Source: Moniliophthora roreri
Taxonomy: Eukaryota; Basidiomycota; Agaricomycetes; Agaricales; Marasmiaceae
Reading direction: 5' to 3'
NCBI GenBank assembly: GCA_001466705.2
Contig: LATX02000001.1
Coordinates: forward strand, 1,922,001-1,986,000
Length of the DNA stretch: 64,000 bases
Shown: positions 19,256 to 31,375 of the stretch, in pieces
Layout: each line of letters opens with the position of its first letter
Numbering within the stretch: position 1 is the stretch's first letter
Position numbers and translations under genes: made by a program
The notes under the pieces: model-generated
The model's database searches: none
What the model saw: the letters and a program-made list of their open reading frames with translations, nothing else
What the model was told of the DNA's origin: nothing

Positions 19256-22200
19256 GCGACCAGCGATGTAGCATTGTCGTAGCGTCTTCGACGGTTGCTG
19301 TACGCGTAGTGCCACTGTCTGATGTATAAATTACTTTGAACTTGCCGTGATATCGACTTAGACATTAGCCACAAATATGGGCAAGATAATCATAGATTCG
19401 TGCACCATCAGCGAGTTGAAATTAATCGAATTATCAATTCACTGCTCAAGCCGTGGTTGCGGGTGGCACCGCCGTCTTCGTTTCTACGGAGGTTGCTTGA
19501 TACAAGATACCTGGATCTTCGTCTCAGGTGGGTTCTATACCTCCTTACGACACAGTTACTGTAGCAGAGCTTGAAGACACAGCAACAGAGTCGAAGCTTC
19601 ATGAGCATGCTACCTGTTCTAGTCATTAAACCATTTGGGACCTCATGCATGCGGTGTTCCTTGCCCTGCTACTATACAAGAGTAATATCTGCAATCAATT
19701 CGCAACAGCTTTTCAGAAGTATGACTGGATGAGTATGTAAATGGTCGGTAAGAAGCGCTCTGAGAGTGGCTGAATCGCGTATCCGTGGCCATGGCATCGT
19801 ATACTTCAACGCCACGATCATGCAAAACATACCCGACACTCGGCAGGAATGGCTGCACTCCCATTCTTTGCTGCTCGTTCCTGATACTTTCTCTTCAGCT
19901 GCTACACGACCGAGCGATGAGTCTACTAGTTCAAAATCGAAGCAGGATATCATACCTTCAAAGTTTCAGACGGTTTAGACTCCTGGATTTTAGGAGCTTG
20001 CACGACCTGGAGCGCTAGATTAATAGCCTGAGGGCCGTAGATGGAGAGTTCCAGCGACATACTTGCTTCACAGTATTAATGGCTCTACTCCGCAGATCCT
20101 GCTTCGTCGAAGTAGCTTGATACATGATTATCTGTAAAGGACACCTGTCAGTCTCGCAGCCAAGGAGAGTCGGACAAGCTGCTACCTTACGAATCGTTAG
20201 AGGTCGTGTGAGGATGGGTAATGTGAGGGTAATTGTCTGTAGTATGATTTGGATTTCAATCGTACCTTTTATATGGCGTATAGCACTCCCTAGGGAGACT
20301 TCGACGGATTGGAAGCCTCTTTTTCGCACGAGCAAGCAATCCGTTATCATGATCGTCAAATTAACCTTTGTCTTCTGCTTCATTCGGTCGTCCCAGGGTT
20401 AAAGATATCCCGGCTAGTCCAAGGATCGGATTGGATGGGAGGAGATTCCGTTCTTCTGGGCTGTGAAAAAGCGCAAGGAGCTCGACGGCTAGAATGCATG
20501 CTAATCAAGTTCTAATTACCTTTCATATGTTGTTCATTCTCACCATATTGGTCCTGTCGTCATACTGGATCTCTGCGTCGAATGCAAGAAGAGTTTTTTT
20601 TTATAACTTGCTTGTCGCATGTCATATTCACATCGACGGGAAATGTAGGACGACTCTGGTGATCCAGATTCTTTGTTGATCATCGGCCGAACCAGAGAGC
20701 GTGGAAGATAAGCGTATGCGAGGCGAGTGATAGTGTTTCATTCGTTGATCGGCCGACCATGCAGGAAGCTGTCCTTGACGTCCTGACAGACTCCGCGACG
20801 CGTTTCTCCACCACTACGGACCAAGGCAGCAAGGAATAATAATGAAATCCCAGAGCTTCTAGACTACAAGGAAATCTGCTTGCTGAATTATCTATTCATT
20901 AATAGGGTCGATTGCCCTTGTAGATAAGTTGGCACGTACTACAGCAATGTCTGACCCGGGAAGAGTCTGAAGTGGCACTCGAGTGACACTGACATCGGAT
21001 TGCCTGTATCTTTCTTTCAGGCATCGAGGTGCCACCGGCAAGCGTGGCTTCAAACGTAATTGCTTACAAGTGCAGGTATTTTCGGCAAGACAATCCTGGA
21101 GACTAGCTTTGATTCGATTCGCTTCTGTAAGTATTCAATATTCAATCCTCGGACTCGGATTCCGGCCTCCGTATGCAGATCATCGTCATGCACCTCATCT
21201 TAGTGCTTCCTCGGCCCACCGTTTCTCCGCTGCAGTCATCGTTGTCGCACTGTTGACTGCACAGACGATCGGACTTATCGGCACCTAGCACCTATTGGGC
21301 CCGAAACGCCTCGGAGAAGGAAAGTCGGACTGCCGCTCCCCAGAAGACCGCGGGAAACCCTCTGCCAGTGTCGCTTTTTGATATCTCTCAGCGCTGTCAC
21401 TGGGCCCAACAACGGCTATAGGACTTATCGGAACACTGCATTATTCGGATGGCAGCAATGCGAAAATCTAGTGCCCTGAACAGAAGGTATTTTGATGTAA
21501 TTAACAGCCAGATATCCGTCATTGGTCAAATGGAAGATGCCCCACGGCTTAGGATCTCAAGTTCTCGTTCAGGAGTACCACCCGTTGTGGTTGTGTAGCC
21601 CCTGGTAACTTAGTGGCAATGGCTCAGTCGTCCAAAAGACTTGCGGCTTTGGGATCTCTTTTTCATTAGTATCATGGTTGCGGTTCCTGCTGTAGGACCG
21701 ACAGGAGGTGCGGCGGTCCGGTCGGCCGATTATAACGAACGAAAACTATCAACTGATTCGAAATGTACTGCTTCGGTCAGTACAGCCTCCAGAGAGAAGT
21801 TGCTCGTAGGTATCGATCACAGAGTCTAAGTATTTGCATTCCTGATATTCGAGTGTCAGCTAGAGAAGCCTCAAGCAGTCCTTGTCGCGACCAAGTCGAG
21901 TTCGGAGCCAGGCATAGTCCACGAATCATCATGGAGCTCGGAATTGCATCCAAAAATGGTTAAGATCATTCGCTTTTCTATATGAAACAGCCCATTTATA
22001 GACATTTTGGAGCAAAACGGAATTCGATGATGACAGACACAATTCAATTCCAATGGTTCTTCTTCACCTCCACCATTAAAAAAAGATTCATACCGCCGCA
22101 TGATGACGATGATGGTGGCGCACACAAATATTGACTGCATTACTGTCCAATCCCAAGGAAGCAAGGGGTTGGCTTGAACCCCACCCAAGCAGCGAACTGC

Positions 22201-22540
22201 AGGACGTATTACAAACTATCACCTTTTTAGCTTGAAGCTTATCCCGAAGACGACGCGGACCTGCTGAAAGCTGCTCTTAGCCCAGCATCTGAAGCCTTTG
22301 AAGGATTGAAGGAATTCCCAAGTGGAGATGGAGGCAAACACATCTCGTCGTGATTCGAGCTCTTTGCCTCTTGATTCATTCTGGATTCTTATAGGAGCTA
22401 CCAAGTGGGTCCGATCATCCTTTTTGGCTTTGAAACAGTCATTCTTACCTTGCGGATCGTAATAGTTATGATCGCGGTGATATCAGGTCTGTTATGCACT
22501 CTCTTCTATGATTTTGTTCTTACTAACATTTCTTATCGCA
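19256..22540. other. 3.3-kb gene-poor stretch
   Basis: I see no supported gene. Open frames are short, lack family signals and have no consistent splice extension. A GGACTTATCGG motif appears twice (about 21271 and 21421), each near a GGGCCC, and GATCGGCCGA-like motifs recur at about 20678, 20746 and 21721; these may be remnants of old repeats. The right end includes upstream sequence of the ammonium transporter. An ATG at 22325 opens a short frame (with SLPLDSFWILIGAT) that could belong to that gene's 5' end. Confidence 0.5.
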
Positions 22541-24327
22541 AAAGTTTTATTATCGTAGCTGGAGCGATGGTAAGGCATACAAAACTTGTCCTCAAACCCA
22601 ATTATTCTAACATATTTACGCAGGTGCTTACAATGGTTCCCGGACTCGGTCTGTATTCCTGAAGATTGAACTCATCGATCACTTACATTCTGTCTGTAGC
22701 CTTCCTCTACTCTGGATTGGCGCGGAGAAAGAGCGCACGTTGGTCCAATTCATTCATTCAATACCATCTCCACATACTCAGCCTGCGTGTTTCTAGTCTC
22801 ATTAATCTGGGTGGTTGCTGCCGGAAACGCCGTCTGCATCTTCCAATGGTTCTTCTGGGGTTACTCTCTAGCCTTCTCCCCTACCGCGACAAACGGTTTC
22901 ATAGGAAATCTGCATCACTTCGGGCTCCGCAAAGTCCTAGACGATCCTTCTCCAGGTTCTCCATTGATACCAGACATTTTGTACAGCTTCTTTCAGATGG
23001 AATTCGCATGTGTGACGGTCGCCATTCTTGTTGGTGGGATAGCCGAGCGGTGATTGTCTTTATGCTCATTTTCAAGGAAGTTGTGTTCTGATAGTGTCCT
23101 GAACAGGGGACGCGTTTTCCCTACATTGGTATTCGTATTCTTCTGGGTGACGCTAGTATACTGTCCGGTAGCCTGTTGGGCATGGGCTGCGAACGGGTGG
23201 GCTTTCAAATGGGGTGTACTCGACTTTGCAGGTGGCGGTCCAGTCGAAATCGGGAGTGGAGTCAGCGGATTAGCGTTTGCCTGGGTGCTAGGGCGGAGGC
23301 AAGAGAAAGAACTCATCAACTTCCGCCCACATAATGTCTCCTTGGTCTCCCTCGGCACGTTTCTCCTTTGGTTCGGGTGGCTCGGTTTCAACGGTGGAAG
23401 CGCATTCGGAGCCAATATTCGAGCTATAATAGCTGTGTGGAACTCTATGCTAGCAGCTGCATTTGCGGGCATGGTTTGGTGTTTGATGGATTATCGCTAT
23501 GAAAGGAGATGGAGTATGGTTGGATTTTGTTCTGGGACTATTGCTGGGCTTGTTGCAGCTACTCCTTCGTCAGGATTCGTGCATCCATGGGCCTCTGTGA
23601 TTGTTGGTGTGCTTTCGGGAGCGACATGTAACTTGTCGACTAAGCGTAAGATGCACTTCTATTTCAACGTACACGGAGACTGAATTTGGCCTTCTCACAG
23701 TCAAGTTCATCCTTGGCATCGACGACGCACTGGATCTCTTCGCCGAACACGCTATCGGAGGCATCGTCGGCCTCATCCTTAACGCATTCTTCGCTGATAA
23801 TTCGGTCATCACGGCAGACGGAGTCAACACATCCATTTCAGGAGGATTCCTTGACCACAATTGGAAGCAGCTATACGTTCAAATCGCTTATATCGCCGCT
23901 GCGAGTGCCTACTGCTTTGTGGTGACGACTCTAATAGCCAAGGGGGTCGATCTTGTTCCTGGACTGAAGCTGAGAGGAACTCAGGAGAGCGAAAGGCTGG
24001 GTATGGATGAAGTGGAGGTAAGAGTACTGATTGACTGGCTCTTCGCAGCATTGAATGGTGGGCCTCTAGATTGGAGAATTTGCCACAGATTACATTGAGT
24101 TAGGACGCAATTTCACCGATGGATTCGGTCCATTTCCCGATGGGACAAACAACGCTCCTCATGTCGCTGCTGGAGATAGGCATGGTTATACAGAGAACAC
24201 ACTACACATGCCTCCTTCTCAGTTGGACCTGGCTTCAGAAGAGAACCACGCTCTCTCTCCTGCGACAGAAAAGCCGATAGCTGAGATCGAGTCGGGGAAC
24301 GGCGAAAATGGCAATTGTGCCACCTGA
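22541..24327 (+). CDS. ammonium transporter, Mep1/Mep3-like (AMT/Mep/Rh family)
   Basis: Plasma-membrane ammonium permease. Traced exons: ~22541-22569, 22624-22648, 22700-22738, 22782-23049, 23107-23645, 23701-24017, 24070-24327; the first exon with the start codon is not resolved. Family blocks follow in order: VAGAMVLTMVPGLAFLYSGL, FQWFFWGYSLAFSPTATNGF, WGVLDFAGGGPVEIGSGVSG, FGWLGFNGGSAFGAN, AEHAIGGIVGLILNAFFAD and GEFATDYIELG. The pore twin-His position in TM5 is Glu (GPVEI), as in yeast Mep1/Mep3, while the second His (EHAIGG) is present. After the last membrane segments comes a ~80-residue cytosolic tail. Intron 22739-22781 has a GTTGGT donor. Confidence 0.92.
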
Positions 24328-24545
24328 CCTAAGGTCATAAAGAATGAGAAGTTACTACGTATCGATCTGTGTACTTATATGCTCCCTTATCTCTCTCTAT
24401 TCATTGGCATGTGCAAGCACGTTGGTATTCGTAGAGAATGTATTCAATCCCGATATATCAAAAAGAGATTATACTGTAACGGTTATACAGAACATAGCCT
24501 GTCCAATGAATAACTTAGTTGATCATTGTGCAGCCTCACGACGTT

Positions 24546-26477
24546 TCAACAATCCCATCCGTAAACAAAGTCGTCGTCCGCCTTTGTGCGAGACTCGCTC
24601 TTCTCCCCTGAAGCCGAAATTCGCGGTCCACATAAGCTCGAGTTGAATTCTTCGTTCAAAAGGAGCTCGACGACGTTGCGAGAGGCAAGGGTTTCGGTTT
24701 CCATGGTGGAAATGAATCTGGAAGTTATACGATGTCAGTTCGGCCGTTCGTGGCCCAGGAAATGCCACGTACGGTTCAAACGCGTTTACATAGTAGAACC
24801 CGTTTTCCAATTTCACGGGAGCGAACGAGGTGGTAGGCGGTAGCTTTGGGTAGGCATCCCACTGCAAAGACTACCGTAAGAACAAGTTCGGATAGAGGAT
24901 ATTCAACCGCACCTCTTTACGATACACCCAGCTCACTTGTCCACTAAACGCGTTCTGCAGCCACTCATCTGAAACCCTCTCTTCTGAGAAAATCTTCACA
25001 ACCCGTTCGTTTTCATCGATCTTGTTGTGATACGAAACAGAATTGAATTCTGGGGCCTTCCCTCCTTTGCGAACACCATCATAGGTCGTGAGCATCATTG
25101 CTGGTATCTTCGCAGAAGGTGGCATAGAGAAATATTCCGGATTCATTTGGGGGGAGTTAGTCGTAAGAAGAGTGACATGTAAGTGGACGTAGGGCTGGTC
25201 TGGAACCTGAGTGACCAGCCCAGGGGGTAAATCGATTCCAGTTTGATGCAGAGGAGCAGCGAGGATGACGGCTTTGTATGCGATGGCGCCCTTGTCACTG
25301 TGGATAATCCATGGATGAGAAGAAGACTTGTGTGTGATTTGTGTGACCTGAACAAATATGTATAAGTTGACGAACGCTCAAGAGGCAGAGGTGTTCTGAC
25401 CTGTGTGTTTAGGTGAACTGTCGCATTCGAGTATTTCAAGAAATGTTCAAATATCTGCCAGTTTCCACCTTTGACTTGGCTGGCGCCTGTGGCCGCCAAC
25501 GAGCAGGCACCTTCCAACGCGTGAATTTGATCAGCATTCTAGGTACCAAGAGTGAGTATGAGGAAAACATAAAGAACAGCAGTAAAGCATACCTGGCCAT
25601 AGTTGACGCGTGTAGCACTTTCTACCATCTCATTGATGAATTTATCCGAAACACCGTGCGACCTGAAGTACTCTGATGTGGTGCTTGAAACCAAGTCTGT
25701 CCAGCCCAAGGCCGAAGCTAGGCTAGTAATGTTATCCCACTTGGGTGCATCATGCGAGTACAATCCCAGGTACTCTTTGACCATGGTATCGACACTAAGG
25801 GTAGTTCTGTGAACAAGGAGACCCACTCGCATGGACAGTAGACTGACATTGACTGTGTTCGCCTCGGTGCGTTGATTCCATACCGCCAAATGATCTTCGC
25901 AGTGTCCCACCATCCATTTCCCACCTAGCGTTCAGAACAAGTAAGTAAGAAAAGTACGCAGCTTGGAGAAGGGCTGCAACTGACGTCGAGGATCAGCTTC
26001 TCGCCATCCCAGATACCCATATGGTCGTCTTCGTCGTCAAAGTTGTTGAGAGTTAGATTGAAGGTTTCGGCTGCTCTCCACAAGTTTTTGTTCGCCTTCA
26101 CGAAGATGGATGCACCCAATTCTACGGCTGGCAGACTTTTGTTATCGTGAGGATAGACAGTGGTGGTTCCTGAAGCAAGAGATGGGTGAAACACAACGAT
26201 GGCGACGAAACGAGGTACACTCACGTCCTCCAATGTACGATGCCTTCTCATACACGTCGACCTGTACATCGAGGCCGAATCTTTCTTTTGACTTTGCTAT
26301 CCAGAAAGCTGCTGAACTACCTCCTGCGCCTGCACCGATAATTGCTATCTTGTGAGGACCACTCACATATTGATTCCCGACTTGGAGAGGAAGCTGAGTT
26401 TGGAAGAATGGGACTTTGAAAGGAAATTGAAACGCGACGCTGGTCGATATGAGAGATAGAAGAAGCGCAGAGCGCAT
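24546..26477 (-). CDS. prenylcysteine oxidase (FAD-dependent)
   Basis: Protein of 516 residues from exons 26225-26477, 25985-26169, 25848-25924, 25593-25794, 25401-25538, 24913-25347, 24773-24861 and 24546-24717 (1551 nt). Prenylcysteine oxidases release cysteine and a prenyl aldehyde during breakdown of prenylated proteins. A signal peptide (MRSALLLSLISTSVAF) suggests entry into the secretory or vacuolar pathway. The FAD-binding motif IAIIGAGAGGSSAAFWIA follows at about residues 42-60, then YIGGR and ELGASIFVKANKNL. Later family blocks include GNGWWDTAKIIWRYG and, across intron 24718-24772, EPFISTMETETLASRN. The C-terminus ends DDFVYGWDC. Convergent with the ammonium transporter. Confidence 0.93.
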
Positions 26478-26697
26478 GGTGTAACACGATGTAGAGGATT
26501 CAAGGCTTCACGAGTTGCTCACGATTGGTTGTTGCTCCTTACGTTGACGGGTGCTTTACCGGCTTATAATCAACCTGACCCCTCATGACCCTTTCCTGAA
26601 CTCGATACACACACACACTGAGAAACTTATCTAGCTGCTGGACGAACGCCCAAGATTGACCACTCTTACCTTTTCTCTGCACCGGCGCTACACACCA

Positions 26698-28495
26698 ATG
26701 CAAACCCTCCTCGACTCCATCACCACAGTCCCACTACTACACCGCATCCCTCCAGAACTTTCGGCTCGTATCCTCTCCTTTTGTGAAGCCAGAGATCTAG
26801 CCAGGTTCTCCCAAACGTGTGCCCTAGCTCGAGAGCTTGTGTACGGGACAGAGGATCAGTACATCTGGCGCGAGGTGTTCTTAAACACCTATGATGATCC
26901 TCGCCAAGCACTTCGGATCTGCGCGACTGACGATGAGTCTTCATCCGCAGTTTGTGTCAACTGGAAATCAGAATTACAGAAGAGAACGCAGGCTCAGCTC
27001 GCTGCTCTTCGTACCGACGATCCAGCTGAAATCGCCAACGAACGGAAACACACATTGGAGACGTTTTTGACGGTGATTCTGGAAGCACTCCCGGCGAGGA
27101 ACCCGACACCATTTGAACCACAGCCACAACCATCTCTCAATGTAATGTGGCTCGATCGCGTTTTGCGAGAATCACGAATACTGGATGCCTCATATCTGCG
27201 CAATGAAGCTAGGCTTTGTGCGCGGCTTCGTTCCTACGTCGGACTCACCCATGATGACGGAGAACTCGACGAAGATAAGGAGATACCTCTGGGAGAACGA
27301 CGAACTAAAAGCAGATCGTATGTATATGATTTGAGGAACTATCACATGGAGAACAATTGGGGACCCTTCATGGTTGATGGCTCCGTTAACTGGGAACACA
27401 TAGAGCATCTCATAAATGTCGTGCTCATGAATCTCAGAGAACTACCAGGCATGTGGATGAAGAAACCTCCACTTGGTCTTCAAGTTACTCGAGCATTTAC
27501 AGCACCTGCGCTCCGAGGTGGTGAAGATTGGGCAGGTGTTGAAGGTGTGCCATGGTTCACCTACACGTTGGTGTCCCAGTGACAACTGTTTCTTCAGGAA
27601 CATGGAGGCGATATGTATGCTTTATGGATTACCGGTACGTCTGCGTTTAGATTGTGATGATCATGACCTAAACCACGTCGATAGGGATCTCTTTGGTAGG
27701 CGCTAATACTTTCCATATCGAGACAACAACGGCTAATCGCCTGCAACATTTAGCTTTCAATGTGCGCAGAATCTATTATCTCATTCATCATTGCTCATTT
27801 GATCTTCGTCAGTTCTCAAATGTCGCAAGTGGTCCACGAAGCCCCACATTCTTCGACGACCCCCGTTTCCGCGAAGCAACTCGTCTCATCGAAGTCAAAT
27901 TGAGTCTCGTACCTCGCGATAAACTCCGCCACCTCCGACCCCACCCAGAGCCTAAAACTCACAACGCTCTCTACCCCACGCTTTACTTTGCAGGTATCTC
28001 TCGAGGTGTCACCGGTAACGAATCAAATGTCGAAGGGAATGTCCGGATTGGGTTGGATGGGACAGTAAGATGGCAGTTTGTAAGTATTTCAAGCTATTTT
28101 GTTTTAGTCCTATTCTATATCTTTCTGACGCAAAGCTCGATATTATCCAGGCTACATTGTATGACGGGGCTACACAATGGACGTTAGTATCGAGATCAAT
28201 TCATATTGTATCCGGGTCGACTTACATCGGACTCAGGTCGCAAGGTGCGCAAATTGGTGGCATTGGTTGTGCCTCGGGCGTGGTCGGGAACTGGACTACT
28301 AGCCTTCACGACCAAGGTGTGTCTCAAGTTTGAAAATGTCAGAGTAGTTGCTTACTATGCCCTTTGCAGGTGATCCAGTTGGTAAGTCCCTTACACATGT
28401 AGAATAGCCTTGGCCCAATAACTTCATGCTTAGGCCCATTTTGGCTTTTTAAATGTGAGGAGCACAACGCTCCCAATCTCGCAGATTTTACATGA
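26698..28495 (+). CDS. F-box protein
   Basis: F-box substrate adaptor, probably for an SCF ubiquitin ligase; the substrate is unknown. Exons 26698-27544, 27598-27634, 27685-27695, 27754-28079, 28151-28316, 28370-28381 and 28434-28495. The F-box lies near the N-terminus (VPLLHRIPPELSARILSFCE through ARFSQTCALARELV). The C-terminal half follows a pattern frequent in mushroom F-box proteins: TWRRYVCFMDYRDL, SPTFFDDPRFREATRLIEV, and PFWLFKCEEHN at the end. Exons of 11 and 12 nt are needed to join the conserved blocks. A further in-frame 51-nt stretch (27762-27812) may be an intron or coding. The start is the first ATG of the frame. Confidence 0.87.
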
Positions 28496-28643
28496 TCCAA
28501 CCTTTGGACTTTTCTGGAATTTCTGTACATCTGATGTTGTCTTCAAGTATAGCCGGATTTCGACCGCATTGTTGTTAGTTATACATGGAATATACATGGG
28601 ACATTGTGTTTTGGTACGTGTTATCTTCTGGAACGTGTGAAAC

Positions 28644-29842
28644 TTAAGCCAGGGTTTTCTTAAAGTAATCAACGAGTCTCTTGTAGATGTCCTCAAACCT
28701 TTGTGCTAGTCAGAGGTCGTAGGTGCAGGAAGAAGGTTGCTACATACTCTTTCTTGTTCTCTGGATTGCTGAGATCTGCACGAGCGGCAGCCCATCCATG
28801 GAACCTAGCAGAGACCCAGGTCGGAGACTCTTGTTGATCGGCAACTGTAGTACTTACATGTTAGTGTAATTCTTGTGATCACATTGCGCAGCAAAAGGCT
28901 TCTTTGCGAGAATTTCGACAATTTTGTTGTACTGATATCGGTATTATATACGTCAGCTAGCGCCACATATGGGAACGGATGTCATACCTCATTGATAGGC
29001 TCGTCCTTGGAGATGTAGATTGCGAGGGAAACCGACAACTTGCTCACATCTTCAGCCGAAAGCATTCTACAATTTATAAGTGACCACATAACTCTTTCCA
29101 ACAAAAGTAGCTCACGCTGGATGCACAATAGACACTGCGTCGAAAGGCGTGCTTTCACCTCCAGAAGAAATAGTCACCTTTCCCCCTGTGACAGTGTTTG
29201 GGTCAGTGACATTAGAATCAAAATATTTGGAGAATCTGCCCACCCCAACAGAAACCGTAGGCACCAACACGCTTGGCACCCTCCTCCTTCAAAGTTTTCC
29301 CAAATGTAACAAGCTTAGCAATGTTATCTGCTGGGTTGGCAGTTCCAGCAAAGAAATCCTGAAGTTGCTGCTTCTCTTCATCGGTCTGGGGAGGGAATTT
29401 GTCGATAGGGAAGGGACCGTCTGGTTCAAAAAAGTCCGGCATGTATACTTTAGTTTTCAAGCTTGAAGCAATAATGTCTGCGCCTTGTTGTGTCTGAATT
29501 AAATGCATTCAACCTCCACGGAAATAGTCAAGTACAATGACATGCAAGTACCTGAGGGAAGAATCTGTAGCCCGTCAGTTATTGTGACAGCCCAGTTGGA
29601 AGTGACACTCACCCAAAGATATCGTAGACACAGACAATCGCGTTGTCGCTGCTAGCGGGACCTGTAACATAAACTTTGTTGAACTTTCCATGAGATGTGT
29701 AGGTGCCCTTCGGCTTGTAGTCCGACTGGATCGGAGGAATTGAGCAGCAAGCAGCGTTGGTGTTGTGTACAGCTCCTGCAGATGAAGACATGGCTCTATA
29801 CTTGTTGAGGTGGTGTAGGACAGTGCGAAGGCGGGTCAACAT
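28644..29842 (-). CDS. dienelactone hydrolase family protein
   Basis: Alpha/beta hydrolase of 275 residues (or 258 from the second start at 29791). Exons 29613-29842, 29552-29564 (13 nt), 29244-29493, 29116-29185, 28988-29066, 28858-28931, 28748-28804 and 28644-28698. The nucleophile motif GFCWGG is completed across intron 29186-29243, and the triad histidine lies in MFHGWAAAR. The acidic member is expected in the segment before it. The longer start adds MLTRLRTVLHHLNKYRA, a basic, amphipathic presequence typical of mitochondrial targeting, while the inner start MSSSAGAVHN gives a cytosolic form. The substrate is not predictable; fungal relatives are often annotated as Aim2-like. Confidence 0.9.
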
Positions 29843-30264
29843 GGCTGCCTCTATATACTGGCGTCAACCGCGTCGACGAAAGAGCGCGTTGACGTGACGT
29901 CATTATTGATGATTGTATCACGTGCCTTGGCCGCAATATATATGAGCTTCCCACGGTTGAGAAAAAGACAACCATTTCCTCACCCACGGCTGACGCGTTC
30001 ATGCCCAGCAACTCTTTTCGCTTTCATGGACGAGGGTACCGTCTTTGGAGAGGACAGACTGATTATAGTGGCACCCAATTAAGCCGGAACGTTTTCCAAG
30101 CTACAACCAATCCAGCTGGATTGGTATGGAAAATGTTTGACTATGCGGTTCCGACAATATCTGTTGTACAACTAGCTTGTGCTACATACGTAGTATATCA
30201 TGTCCGTTCGTAGACCTTGTCATAAACACCGTTATAATCATCCCCGCGTACCCAAGCCGAATCA
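29843..30264. other. intergenic, no gene seen
   Basis: About 420 bases upstream of the hydrolase and downstream of the membrane-protein gene. Only short frames (30001-30213) without protein character. Confidence 0.55.
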
Positions 30265-31268
30265 TTAGTAGCGTCGACGACGTCGCATCAGCAACGTGCT
30301 CGAGAGAAGGAAGGCAGCGCCAGCGACAAATTCCATCACAAGTCCCATAACGAGGTAGAAAATGTAGTCTCCAGTAACCGAGTTGAACTGAGCAAGTGTA
30401 GGATTTGAGGAAAGTTCTGTACCGTCCTGGCGAGCAGCCGACCAGGCATCCAACAGGCCATAGGCAACGCGTACTCCCAAGGCCAGTAAACCAAATGTAA
30501 CCCCGGTAAGGAGCTGTGAGGAATCATTAATTGAGTGGAAAGTATAAAACTAATAGGAACATACGTTAATCCGATGCCTTTTCATGTAATACCTGTAACT
30601 CCAGCATTTCCCTGCCACAAGGATAAGCAACACATATGTCCCTGCGTACACACCAGCCGCTACACGTCGTAAAATCATTCCGGCATGTGCATTGGGATTG
30701 ACGTGAGTTCCCAGGATTTCACCTGCAATGCTAAGGCCCATGGCAATTATCGCGAGGATTGCGACGACACGGAAGTAGAAGGTCATTTGTCTGTATTCGC
30801 TATACTGATGCTGACCACTAAAAGTGCAATATGTCAGTGCTGTGATGAATCAATAGAATTCATTACGCACGCTAAGCCAAGGAAACCGACACCAGAAAGG
30901 AAGAGAAGAGCCAGGCCAGCAGAGAACAAGGTATGAGTCGATATGGCAAGGTCGCGTATGCTTGGTGCAGTTGGATTGGCCAACTGCATCGCGAGAATGA
31001 GCGCACCGCCGACGATCCTGACTATTCGATAATTAATAATATTTCAAGAGTCGAATAGAGGTATTGATTCACTTAAAGCAAACCAGAACAAAAAGAACCA
31101 CCTGTTAGAATTAGTTAGCCAGCAAGGAATTTGGAGGCGAAAAAGATGAGCTCACCCAGCATCCTTTTTAAAAGCATGACGCACGGTCAATCCAAAAGAA
31201 ACAATCGCAATGGGTCCCCAGAATCCAATAGTTGCTGCAGCAATCTTTCCTCGTGTATCCAAAGGCAT
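30265..31268 (-). CDS. seven-helix membrane protein, DUF7702-like
   Basis: Protein of 264 residues from exons 31156-31268, 31073-31101 (29 nt), 30871-31021, 30565-30817 and 30265-30513. Hydrophobic segments occur throughout (IGFWGPIAIVSFGLTV, WFFLFWFALIRIVGGALILA, LFSAGLALLFLSGVGFLGLA, VVAILAIIAMGLSIAGEIL, VYAGTYVLLILVAG, GVTFGLLALGVRVAYGLL and YLVMGLVMEFVAGAAFLL). It ends with a run of arginines (MRRRRRY). This layout fits the DUF7702 family widespread in fungi, whose function is unknown. It is divergent from LAS1, about 110 bases apart. Confidence 0.82.
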
Positions 31269-31375
31269 CCTGCTGAATTGGGGAGGGATATGAGCGGAAG
31301 CAAGAGTTCAACATTCACGTTCAACTTTGATCATGATCTCGCGGCAAGGAACGAGATAAGATAACGATACTTTCC

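Noticed and set aside
21271..21440. Inverted or direct repeat around GGACTTATCGG and GGGCCC
   Set aside because: The similarity is limited to short motifs and does not extend into a definable element.
30001..30213. 70-residue open frame between two genes
   Set aside because: No homology signal, no promoter, and probably part of intergenic sequence.
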